This document shows positions 1 to 5,313 of a stretch of DNA of 6,488 nt, piece after piece. Positions within the stretch are counted from its first letter, which is position 1. Each line of letters opens with the position of its first letter. The notes under the pieces were generated by a model that saw only the letters and a program-made list of their open reading frames with translations, did not search any database and had not been told where the DNA came from. The stretch is taken from assembly GCA_002474415.1 (NCBI GenBank), contig DLQV01000100.1, forward strand, positions 1 to 6,488, given 5' to 3'. This DNA is from Lachnospiraceae bacterium UBA7598 (GTDB taxonomy: Bacteria > Bacillota > Clostridia > Lachnospirales > Lachnospiraceae). Position numbers and translations under genes: made by a program.

Positions 1-74
1 TGGTGTATACAGCAAAGATTGATTTTTACCAGGGAAATGAGAATCTGCAGCTGGAAATGAAATATTATCGTTGA
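1..74 (+). CDS. C-terminal end of an upstream gene, product uncertain (possibly RecJ-like)
   Basis: An open frame enters from the left edge and ends at TGA 72-74. The 23 visible residues start VYTAKIDFYQGNENLQ and end in KYYR. The gene is partial: its start and domains lie outside the window. An ending in which a short beta-like stretch, a glycine turn and an LQ motif are followed by a terminal YR resembles the C-terminal OB-fold end of some Firmicute RecJ single-strand exonucleases, but 23 residues are too few to assign it. The assignment is a weak guess; the existence of a real gene end is better supported, because a well-formed promoter for the next gene begins right after this stop. Confidence 0.55.
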   Translation, partial: VYTAKIDFYQGNENLQLEMKYYR

Positions 75-79
75 TTCCA

Positions 80-108
80 TTGAAAAAACGGAAAAGAAAT
101 TGTAAAAT
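80..108 (+). promoter_or_regulatory. Sigma-A-type promoter for the chemoreceptor-like gene
   Basis: TTGAAA (80-85) and TAAAAT (103-108) each match consensus at five of six positions and are separated by exactly 17 bp. Initiation would fall near position 115, about 15 nt before the start codon at 130. The promoter begins six bases after the upstream stop codon, so the downstream gene can be transcribed independently. Confidence 0.6.
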
Positions 109-129
109 AAATGCAATGGAGGGCAAGTA

Positions 130-1086
130 ATGTTCGGAAAAAAGAAAGAAAAACAGGAAACACTGGTACGGATGAGAAATCTGGCACAGCTGGATGAAAG
201 CTTTTTTGCCCATATGAAAGATGGAAAAGATATGTTTGACGCAACCGCAAGGGAAATTGTAGAAACATATCAGCAGCTGGAAGCCGGACTCAGTCAGATA
301 CAGGAAAATATAAAAGAAGCCTCACAGATGGCGGCAGACAATGGAAAAAAAGAACAGGAACTGACCGGACAACTGGCAGAATATCAGGAGCAGGAAGTAC
401 AGTCATCGGAAAAAAGAGAGCAGATGCTGCAGAATTTTACACAGATGGAACAGGAGATGGCACAACTGGTAGAGGACAATAAGCACTTTACCACACCATC
501 TAAATTCCTGAATGAATTTCCGGTTACACTTAAAGCGGAAAATGAAGAGACCAGAGAAGAATTAGAAAAGATGCAGGATTGCGGAAAGCAGATGGGAGTT
601 CTTGCCCTCAATGCGGCAATCGAAGCCGGACGTATGGGAGAGAGCGGGAAACAGTTTGTTGCGGCCGCGGAAACCATCCGTGCATCTGCGGGAGCGTATG
701 ATGAGCTGATTGCCCAGGCACATAAGAGGCTGGTGGATTCGGACGAGAGAATTGCAGAGTTAGAAGAGCAGGTTCATCGCATGGTTACGCTGCTGAAAGA
801 AAACAATGTGGCAATGACAAAGCTGATGAAATCCTGTCAGGAAGCTACGCGTTATGCACAGGAATGGAACCAATTAAATCCATGTCCTAAATTCCAGGAG
901 ATGGAAAATCAGGTTGTTGTGCTTCGCAATGCAGATGAAGAAATCACCAAATCTGAGGAACGCAACCGGATGCAGACGGAAGATTTTATGGAAGAAATGG
1001 AAAGACAGAAGAATAATTTCGATGAAATTCTGCAGTCCATGGAGGCCGTGTACCGACATGCGTCGGATCGAAAAAAGCAGGTTTAA
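130..1086 (+). CDS. Soluble methyl-accepting chemotaxis-like coiled-coil protein
   Basis: This 318-residue protein has no hydrophobic segment or signal peptide, so it should be cytoplasmic. It is almost entirely charged, heptad-rich helix. At residues 158-171 it carries LALNAAIEAGRMGE, a close variant of the chemoreceptor hairpin-tip motif LALNAAIEAARAGE, followed by GKQFVAAAETIR in place of GRGFAVVAEEVR. The glutamate and arginine of that motif (E165, R168), which in classical receptors contact CheA and CheW, are kept, while the residues just before it (usually QTN) are replaced. There is no recognisable sensing domain such as PAS, globin or Cache; the N-terminal 110 residues are also coiled coil. 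The start is supported by GGAGGG 6 nt upstream of ATG 130. No che genes are visible nearby. It may be a cytoplasmic receptor, a structural adaptor, or a receptor relative no longer linked to chemotaxis; the motif is seen, the role is inferred. Confidence 0.8.
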   Translation: MFGKKKEKQETLVRMRNLAQLDESFFAHMKDGKDMFDATAREIVETYQQLEAGLSQIQENIKEASQMAADNGKKEQELTGQLAEYQEQEVQSSEKREQMLQNFTQMEQEMAQLVEDNKHFTTPSKFLNEFPVTLKAENEETREELEKMQDCGKQMGVLALNAAIEAGRMGESGKQFVAAAETIRASAGAYDELIAQAHKRLVDSDERIAELEEQVHRMVTLLKENNVAMTKLMKSCQEATRYAQEWNQLNPCPKFQEMENQVVVLRNADEEITKSEERNRMQTEDFMEEMERQKNNFDEILQSMEAVYRHASDRKKQV

Positions 1087-1103
1087 GGATTGTTGCATAT
1101 GGC

Positions 1104-1142
1104 AAAAGGAGCTGATCACTCAAAAGAGTGACAGCTCCTTTT
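1104..1142. terminator. Bidirectional intrinsic terminator between convergent genes
   Basis: AAAAGGAGCTG (1104-1114) is perfectly complementary to CAGCTCCTTTT (1132-1142). The stem continues with a further 6 bp (1116-1121 with 1126-1131) after a single bulged A, closing on an AAAA loop. The A-rich left foot and T-rich right foot give a U-tract on either strand. It sits 17 bp after the + strand stop at 1086 and 22 bp beyond the - strand gene end at 1165, so it can terminate both convergent genes. Confidence 0.88.
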
Positions 1143-1164
1143 GTAATGCAAAGAAAGATTTCAT

Positions 1165-1875
1165 TTATTCTACAGAAAGATTGTTATCCGTTTTTGATGA
1201 TGCTGCGGCAGCTTTGGCACGTGCCCAGTTGTGACGGTAGACGACCTGGTACATGACTGCAGCAAGTGCAAATGCACAGCAGACATCAAAGAAGGAATGC
1301 TGTTTGATGAACATGGTTGCTAAAATGATACTGATTGTGAGAATCAGGGTCAGAAGGCAAACCAGTTTATTTTTGCGCAGTTTTTTATTGTGCGTTACTG
1401 CGAGGTAAATGCCAAGAGAGTTATATACATGAATACTTGGAAACAGATTCGTCGGAGTATCTCCGGCATAGAGCCGTTCGCAGAGCATAGTGCACAAATT
1501 GTGGTGTGCAAAATAGGTCGGACGCAGATATTGTCCATTCGGGTATACCGTGGAAATGATTAAAAAGACGGTCATTCCGGTAAACAGAAATGCACACAGT
1601 TTGTAATAATCGGTTTTACTATGTAATGCCATGTAGGCAATGCCCCATCCGACAAAAGGGAACCAGAGCAGATAAGGGATGACAAAATATTCACAAAACG
1701 GAATATAATCATCAATCGGCACATGGATCACATGAAAATGTGTGGTGACGGTTTTTTCTACATAATTAAACCATGCCATGTACACGAAAAAATATAACAA
1801 AATCCATAAATGTTTATATTTTCCATAATATTTCTGGAACGTAACGGTCCATTTGTTTTTGGTCTCTGGCAACAT
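1165..1875 (-). CDS. PAP2-superfamily (Aur1-like) integral membrane phosphatase
   Basis: The product is a 236-residue polytopic membrane protein with about six hydrophobic segments (around residues 23-36, 62-84, 92-110, 150-162, 171-190 and 196-210). It carries the type-2 phosphatidic acid phosphatase signature: RP at 118-119 (end of motif 1), P-S-I-H at 146-149 (motif 2) and K-Q-H-S-F-F-D at 191-197 (motif 3, with H193 as the expected phosphoryl-accepting histidine and D197 its partner). The H-x-x-x-D form and the FPSIHV spacing resemble the inositol-phosphorylceramide-synthase/Aur1 branch. Likely substrates are lipid phosphates or undecaprenyl pyrophosphate, acting at the outer membrane face; the substrate cannot be read from sequence. 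The frame is open upstream to 1977, but ATG 1875 is chosen because AAAAGGAG lies 5 nt before it and the likely promoter falls inside the longer version. Divergent from the L,D-transpeptidase, which suggests an envelope role. Confidence 0.85.
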   Translation of the reverse strand: MLPETKNKWTVTFQKYYGKYKHLWILLYFFVYMAWFNYVEKTVTTHFHVIHVPIDDYIPFCEYFVIPYLLWFPFVGWGIAYMALHSKTDYYKLCAFLFTGMTVFLIISTVYPNGQYLRPTYFAHHNLCTMLCERLYAGDTPTNLFPSIHVYNSLGIYLAVTHNKKLRKNKLVCLLTLILTISIILATMFIKQHSFFDVCCAFALAAVMYQVVYRHNWARAKAAAASSKTDNNLSVE

Positions 1876-1890
1876 GAATGCTCCTTTTAT

Positions 1891-1904
1891 ATCTGTATAC
1901 AGAT
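1891..1904. repeat. Perfect 14-bp palindrome in the phosphatase leader
   Basis: ATCTGTATACAGAT is its own reverse complement. On the - strand it lies between the predicted start point (about 1921) and the ribosome binding site (1881-1888). This position suits a repressor operator acting as a roadblock. It is less suited to an RNA hairpin, because a continuous palindrome leaves no loop without opening its central pairs. No T-tract follows it, so it is not a terminator. Confidence 0.6.
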
Positions 1905-1927
1905 CCTTTTCTTTTGTTCTAAAGCTG

Positions 1928-1956
1928 ATTATAGCACGGAGGAAAAATGACGACAA
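1928..1956 (-). promoter_or_regulatory. Promoter of the PAP2 phosphatase gene
   Basis: Read on the - strand, TTGTCG (1956-1951, four of six matches) and a perfect TATAAT (1933-1928) are separated by 17 bp. The -10 is preceded by TGC, giving an extended -10 element that can compensate for the weaker -35. Initiation near 1921 gives a leader of about 46 nt and places the upstream ATG at 1977 outside the transcript. Confidence 0.65.
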
Positions 1957-1999
1957 TACAAAACACGTAATGTTCATAAAACTTTAAAAATTTGGCACA

Positions 2000-2027
2000 T
2001 TGACAACCTCTTCTGCTTTTGTATAAT
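2000..2027 (+). promoter_or_regulatory. Consensus promoter of the L,D-transpeptidase gene
   Basis: Perfect TTGACA (2000-2005) and perfect TATAAT (2022-2027) are separated by 16 bp. Initiation near 2034 leaves a short leader of about 20 nt that contains GGAGG at 2039-2043. The combination predicts strong housekeeping transcription. Its -35 lies 43 bp from that of the divergent phosphatase promoter. Confidence 0.85.
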
Positions 2028-2052
2028 ACAATAGTGACGGAGGATAAGAATT

Positions 2053-3663
2053 TTGAAGAAAGCACAAATGAAAAGAAAACAAAGAAGAACAATGATATGG
2101 ATTGTGGCCGGACTGGTGATCATTTTGTATCTGGGACTGGCTATTTATTTTCATAACCATTTTTTCCCGAGAACAACATTAAATGGAAGAAAAGCTGGAG
2201 GATATACGGCACAGAAAGTGATGGATGAGATTACAGATGAAATCCATTCCTATCAATTAAAGATACTGACAAGAGATGGCAAGACAGAAAAAATTTCCGG
2301 AAAAGAGATTTCCTTGGAGCCGGAATGGGGAGATGAAATCAAAGACCTGGTACATGCACAGAAAGCATTTGCATGGCCAGTGAAAATTTTCCAGAAGGAA
2401 GCATTAAAGAATACAACACTTGTGGATTATGACAAGGATAAGCTTCAGACACAGATCGATGCATTGGACTGCATGGATGAAAAAAATCAGATTGCACCAC
2501 AAAATGCATCGGTTTCTTCTTATGATAAAACGGAAGGATTCACGGTAGTGCCGTGTGTGATGGGAACAACCATTGATGCCGAAAAAATGAAACAGGCCGT
2601 GCAGGGCGCCGTGGAGGGATTAAAAGAAAAGCTTTCGCTGGAAAAAGCGGGAGTTTATGATGATCCGACAATTCTTGACGATAATAAGGATCTGGCAAAA
2701 GCCGTAAAGAAAATGAATCAGTATGCAAAAACAAAGATTACGTTTACGGTGGGAGATTCCGAGGAAGTGCTGGACGCTTCCACGTTTGGTGACTGGTTTC
2801 AGTTAAATAAAAAGATAAAACCGGTACTGGATCAGGATTGTGTAAAGGCATATGTCAGCGAACTTGCAAAGAAATACAATACCTGCTACAGTGCGAAAAC
2901 ATTAAAAACCTCTTACGGGAAAACGGTTACCATTCCGGAGAGCCATTATGGATGGAAGATTGACAGTGAAAAGGAAATTGCCCAGATTACAAGTGAAATC
3001 AAAGAGGGCAAAGAGGTCAAAAGGGAATTGAATTATTCCATGACGGCGAATTCACATGGAAAAAATGATTATGGAAATTCTTATGTAGAAATCAATCTGA
3101 CCGCACAGCATATGTTTTTATATAAGGATGGAAAACTTGTAATCGATTCTGATTTTGTATCTGGAAATGTTTCGAAGGGGAATGCAACACCGACCGGTGC
3201 ATATGGTGTGACGTATACCGAGAAAAATGCAACATTGCGGGGAGAAAATTATGCAACCCCGGTTTCCTATTGGATGCCTTTTGCGGGTAATGTTGGTATG
3301 CATGATGCATACTGGCGCAGCAAATTCGGAGGAAATATCTATAAATATGCGGGATCACACGGATGTGTCAATCTTCCACCGGAAGTTGCAAAAGTTGTAT
3401 TTGAAAATATCAAAAAGAATTATCCGGTGCTGGTATATGAACTGCCGGGAACCGAAAGTACCGATGCAACGGATAAGAGTGAAGCACAGAATGTAGAAAA
3501 ACTGATCGATGCACTCGGAACCATTACAAAGGATTCTAAGGATGCGGTTCAGAAAGCAAGAGCTGCTTATGATAAGCTGACGGCTAATGATAAGGTGTAT
3601 GTCAAAAATTATGACACTTTAAAGAAGGCAGAACAGGAATTGCAGAAAATTTTGCAAGAATAG
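2053..3663 (+). CDS. Membrane-anchored YkuD-type L,D-transpeptidase with C-terminal helical module
   Basis: The 536-residue protein is predicted to make 3-3 peptide cross-links in peptidoglycan, or to attach other groups to it, at the outer membrane face. A basic N-terminus (KRKQRR) precedes one membrane segment at about 14-33, with no obvious cleavage site, so it is probably a type II anchor. Residues ~40-335 look like two copies of the peptidoglycan-binding module often placed before YkuD domains. The catalytic domain spans ~343-462, with H417 (MHDAYW) and the S-H-G-C-V-N-L motif carrying H436 and the nucleophile C438. Residues ~480-536 form an extra helical module ending the protein (V-E-K-L-I-D-A-L-G-T-I-T through A-Y-D-K-L-T to L-K-K-A-E), a repeat type seen in Gram-positive surface proteins. 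Translation starts at TTG 2053, 9 nt after GGAGG; the in-frame ATG at 2068 is 24 nt from it, too far. No T-tract terminator follows. Confidence 0.93.
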   Translation: MKKAQMKRKQRRTMIWIVAGLVIILYLGLAIYFHNHFFPRTTLNGRKAGGYTAQKVMDEITDEIHSYQLKILTRDGKTEKISGKEISLEPEWGDEIKDLVHAQKAFAWPVKIFQKEALKNTTLVDYDKDKLQTQIDALDCMDEKNQIAPQNASVSSYDKTEGFTVVPCVMGTTIDAEKMKQAVQGAVEGLKEKLSLEKAGVYDDPTILDDNKDLAKAVKKMNQYAKTKITFTVGDSEEVLDASTFGDWFQLNKKIKPVLDQDCVKAYVSELAKKYNTCYSAKTLKTSYGKTVTIPESHYGWKIDSEKEIAQITSEIKEGKEVKRELNYSMTANSHGKNDYGNSYVEINLTAQHMFLYKDGKLVIDSDFVSGNVSKGNATPTGAYGVTYTEKNATLRGENYATPVSYWMPFAGNVGMHDAYWRSKFGGNIYKYAGSHGCVNLPPEVAKVVFENIKKNYPVLVYELPGTESTDATDKSEAQNVEKLIDALGTITKDSKDAVQKARAAYDKLTANDKVYVKNYDTLKKAEQELQKILQE

Positions 3664-3670
3664 AGGATAC

Positions 3671-3699
3671 TTGACAAAATTCATAAAAACCTGCAAAAT
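3671..3699 (+). promoter_or_regulatory. Possible promoter of the LacI-family gene
   Basis: A perfect TTGACA (3671-3676) lies 8 bp after the transpeptidase stop. CAAAAT (3694-3699, four of six matches) follows after 17 bp. Initiation would fall near 3706, giving a leader of about 58 nt before ATG 3764. No terminator separates the two genes, so read-through from the strong upstream promoter is also possible. Confidence 0.5.
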
Positions 3700-3704
3700 G
3701 TAAC

Positions 3705-3721
3705 TGCGCAACCGTTTAACG
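3705..3721. promoter_or_regulatory. Candidate LacI-family operator (autoregulation)
   Basis: TGCGCAACCGTTTAACG contains the central CG flanked by A/T-rich half-sites expected of LacI-family operators. The left half and core differ by one base from the symmetric form TGCGCAAACGTTTGCGCA; the right half is degenerate. It overlaps the predicted start point of the LacI-type gene, a sensible place for self-repression. The motif fit is partial, so this is a hypothesis. Confidence 0.35.
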
Positions 3722-3763
3722 TACAGACAGGTGCATAGACCGGTGTGCAGTCAGGAGAAGAAC

Positions 3764-4765
3764 ATGAAAAAGGGAAATGTAATCACCATCTCAGATGTTG
3801 CAGAAGCACTTGGGGTTTCTAAGACGACCGTCAGCCGGGCAATATCCGGAAAAGGAAGAATTGGTGAAGCAACAAGACAAAAAGTATTAGCTTATATAGA
3901 AGAACATGATTATAAACCAAACGTAATTGCAAGGGGACTTGCGCAGTCAAAAACATTCAATCTCTGTGTGGTCATGCCGGAAGACTATGCATTGGTAGAT
4001 CTGCCTTTTTTCCAGGAAGTTATTACGGGAATTCAGGAAATCGCGGGGATGAATGAGTATGATATTCTGCTGTGTATCTGTCAGGAAAATGATATTTCCA
4101 GCCTAGAACGCGTGGTAAGAAACCGTAAAGTAGATGGAATCGTGCTGTTGCGGACTTTTTTAAAGGATCCGCAGATCGAACTGCTTTTAGAAAAAAAGAT
4201 TCCGTTTGTCACAACCGGTAGTACCGCATACCGCAAAGTCAAACAGGTGGACAATGACCAGCAGAGTGCATGCAGGGAACTGACATCTATTTTGCTGATG
4301 CGTCAGATGAAACATATTGCACTGCTCGGAGGAAGTGAATCCTTTGTGGTCAATCAAAACCGGTATAAAGGATATCAGCAGGCATATCAGGAAGCAGGAA
4401 GAGAAGTGGAAGAAACACTTGTTTACCGGAATTTAGAGAGCCGGGCATTTATGGACCGCGCGGTGGAGAAAGTTTTGGAAAAAGGGGCAGACTGTATTGT
4501 ATGTATGGATGATGCCATCTGTATCCAGGTACTTCGTAAGCTGCGGCAGGAGCACATAAAAGTGCCGCAGGATATCCGTGTGGCGTCGTTTTACAACAGT
4601 TCTGTGCTGGAAAACAATATACCATCCATTACATCGCTTTCATTCAACGCAAGAGAACTCGGAATGGAAGCCTGCAAGAACCTGTTAGCACAGATCGAAG
4701 GAGAAACAGTGCCGGATCGGACGCTGTTATCGTATGAAGTAGTACTCAAAGAATCTACAAAATAG
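3764..4765 (+). CDS. LacI/GalR-family transcriptional regulator
   Basis: The 333-residue length is typical of the family. The N-terminal helix-turn-helix is clear at about residues 8-28: T-I-S-D-V-A-E-A-L-G-V-S-K-T-T-V-S-R-A-I-S. The hinge helix follows with YKPNVIARGLAQSKT, including the Leu that wedges into the operator centre in family members. Residues ~62-330 are a periplasmic-binding-protein-like effector domain (KVDGIVLL, VDNDQ, HIALLGG, RYKGYQQAYQEAG, ADCIVCMDDA, IPSITSLSFNARELG), so a small-molecule ligand, usually a sugar, is expected. The frame opens at GTG 3731, but ATG 3764 is preferred: AGGAG lies 6 nt before it and it gives the normal distance to the HTH. No transporter or sugar-enzyme gene is adjacent, so the regulon is not shown by context; control of the hyd genes downstream is not supported. 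Confidence 0.93.
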   Translation: MKKGNVITISDVAEALGVSKTTVSRAISGKGRIGEATRQKVLAYIEEHDYKPNVIARGLAQSKTFNLCVVMPEDYALVDLPFFQEVITGIQEIAGMNEYDILLCICQENDISSLERVVRNRKVDGIVLLRTFLKDPQIELLLEKKIPFVTTGSTAYRKVKQVDNDQQSACRELTSILLMRQMKHIALLGGSESFVVNQNRYKGYQQAYQEAGREVEETLVYRNLESRAFMDRAVEKVLEKGADCIVCMDDAICIQVLRKLRQEHIKVPQDIRVASFYNSSVLENNIPSITSLSFNARELGMEACKNLLAQIEGETVPDRTLLSYEVVLKESTK

Positions 4766-4790
4766 ATTGTATCTCATTAAAAACTTGCTA

Positions 4791-4818
4791 TCGATATTGT
4801 CGTGTGTTTAAATACAAT
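4791..4818 (+). promoter_or_regulatory. Possible promoter for the hyd leader transcript
   Basis: TCGATA (4791-4796, four of six matches) and TACAAT (4813-4818, five of six) are separated by 16 bp. Initiation near 4825 would place the start about 17 nt before the first leader stem (4842) and 220 nt before the first hyd start codon. The -35 is mediocre and part of an 8-bp palindrome, TATCGATA (4789-4796), that could be a protein site. Moderate support only. Confidence 0.4.
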
Positions 4819-4841
4819 GGTAGGAAAAATCTGCTTTTGGG

Positions 4842-4998
4842 GCTATGTCTTTTCATAACCCTCGAACCGGATTTTTTAAAATTAAGACGACTCTGACATC
4901 AAAACTTTGGTTGAGATGAAAGGTATAGCACGGCATGATAAGACAGGGATTTTCTGCATTTTGGCAAAAGTGCGGGAATTATAGGAAAGCTGTACCTT
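4842..4998 (+). promoter_or_regulatory. Candidate riboswitch-like attenuator leader of the hyd operon
   Basis: Hand pairing shows three connected elements. P1 joins 4842-4853 (GCTATGTCTTTT) to 4918-4929 (GAAAGGTATAGC) in 12 continuous pairs, three of them G-U. Inside it, 4861-4868 (CTCGAACC) pairs with 4909-4915 (GGTTGAG), 7 bp with one bulged G. The 3' strand of P1 can instead pair as 4920-4929 with 4989-4998 (GCTGTACCTT), 10 bp with one G-U, which would sequester the 5' arm of the terminator at 4986-5018. P1 formation would therefore favour termination, and P1 opening antitermination. A small hairpin (4956-4973) lies in the linker. A competing local hairpin, 4839-4861, overlaps the 5' strand of P1. 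I recognise no known riboswitch core, T-box or protein-binding element. The pairings are seen; the switching function and any ligand are inferred. Confidence 0.42.
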
Positions 4999-5018
4999 GA
5001 AAGAGGTACAGCTTTTTT
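4986..5018 (+). terminator. Intrinsic terminator just upstream of the hyd operon
   Basis: AAAGCTGTACCT (4986-4997) is perfectly complementary to AGGTACAGCTTT (5004-5015), with a TGAAAG loop and six T residues at 5013-5018. It ends 28 nt before the start codon at 5047, so either transcripts of the hyd genes must read through it (attenuation) or a promoter must overlap it. It could also simply end the LacI-family transcript after a 220-nt 3' region. Confidence 0.88.
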
Positions 5019-5025
5019 GCATAAG
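4997..5025 (+). promoter_or_regulatory. Alternative hyd promoter embedded in the terminator
   Basis: TTGAAA (4997-5002, five of six matches) in the terminator loop and CATAAG (5020-5025, four of six) are 17 bp apart. Initiation near 5032 would give a leader of about 15 nt with the ribosome binding site GGGGAG at 5037-5042. If real, it would make the upstream leader irrelevant to hyd expression. The weak -10 makes it a rival hypothesis rather than a call. Confidence 0.25.
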
Positions 5026-5046
5026 AAAATAAGAAAGGGGAGCGGT

Positions 5047-5313
5047 ATGGAGACAAGAATCGCATTGATTGGAATTATGGTAGAAAATGAAGAGGCGGCA
5101 GAACCGTTAAATCATCTGTTGCATGAATACCGGCATCTGATTGTAGGACGGATGGGGATCCCTTACCGTTCGCGAGGTGTCAATATTATCAGCGTGGCGG
5201 TAGACGGGGCACAGGATGAAATCAATGCCCTGTCCGGAAAAATTGGAAGATTGGATGGCGTGAGTGCCAAGACGGTGTATGCGAATGTTACAGCAGATCA
5301 TAACAGAAATTGA
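5047..5313 (+). CDS. TM1266-type putative regulator of the iron-only hydrogenase system
   Basis: This 88-residue protein matches, from memory, the small family typified by Thermotoga maritima TM1266, annotated as a putative iron-only hydrogenase system regulator. The pattern is a first strand ETRIALIGIMVEN, a helix with LNHLLHEYRHLIVGRMGIPYRSRGVNIISVAVDG, then a second helix DEINALSGKIGRLDGVSAKTVYA, consistent with the beta-alpha-beta-beta-alpha-beta ACT/NikR C-terminal-like fold. There is no DNA-binding helix-turn-helix, so how it regulates is unclear. ATG 5047 is chosen because GGGGAG lies 4 nt upstream; an upstream in-frame TTG at 5017 lies in the terminator T-tract and is rejected. It is the first gene of the cluster and its end overlaps hydE, supporting joint expression. 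Family membership is fairly sure from sequence and context; biochemical role is not established here. Confidence 0.85.
   Translation: METRIALIGIMVENEEAAEPLNHLLHEYRHLIVGRMGIPYRSRGVNIISVAVDGAQDEINALSGKIGRLDGVSAKTVYANVTADHNRN

Noticed and set aside
914..1234. 106-codon + strand open frame across the end of the chemoreceptor-like gene
   Set aside because: It runs through a strong bidirectional terminator, overlaps two well-supported genes, and its translation is cysteine- and tryptophan-rich nonsense without a family pattern.
1876..1977. 34-residue N-terminal extension of the phosphatase from ATG 1977
   Set aside because: The extension spans the predicted promoter and the palindrome, has no ribosome binding site, and ATG 1875 has AAAAGGAG at a good distance.
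3705..3721. CcpA catabolite-response (cre) site upstream of the LacI-family gene
   Set aside because: The sequence lacks the TGnAAnCG spacing required for a cre site; only a generic LacI-family match remains.
3731..3763. GTG start adding 11 residues to the LacI-family regulator
   Set aside because: There is no Shine-Dalgarno sequence before it, and the ATG at 3764 has AGGAG and gives the usual short lead to the helix-turn-helix.
4839..4861. Local hairpin GGG-TATG / CATA-CCC taken as an independent terminator of the LacI-family gene
   Set aside because: The stem is short and interrupted and no T-tract follows; at best it competes with the first leader stem.
5017..5046. TTG start adding 10 residues to the TM1266-type protein
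   Set aside because: The codon is part of the terminator T-tract and lacks a ribosome binding site.
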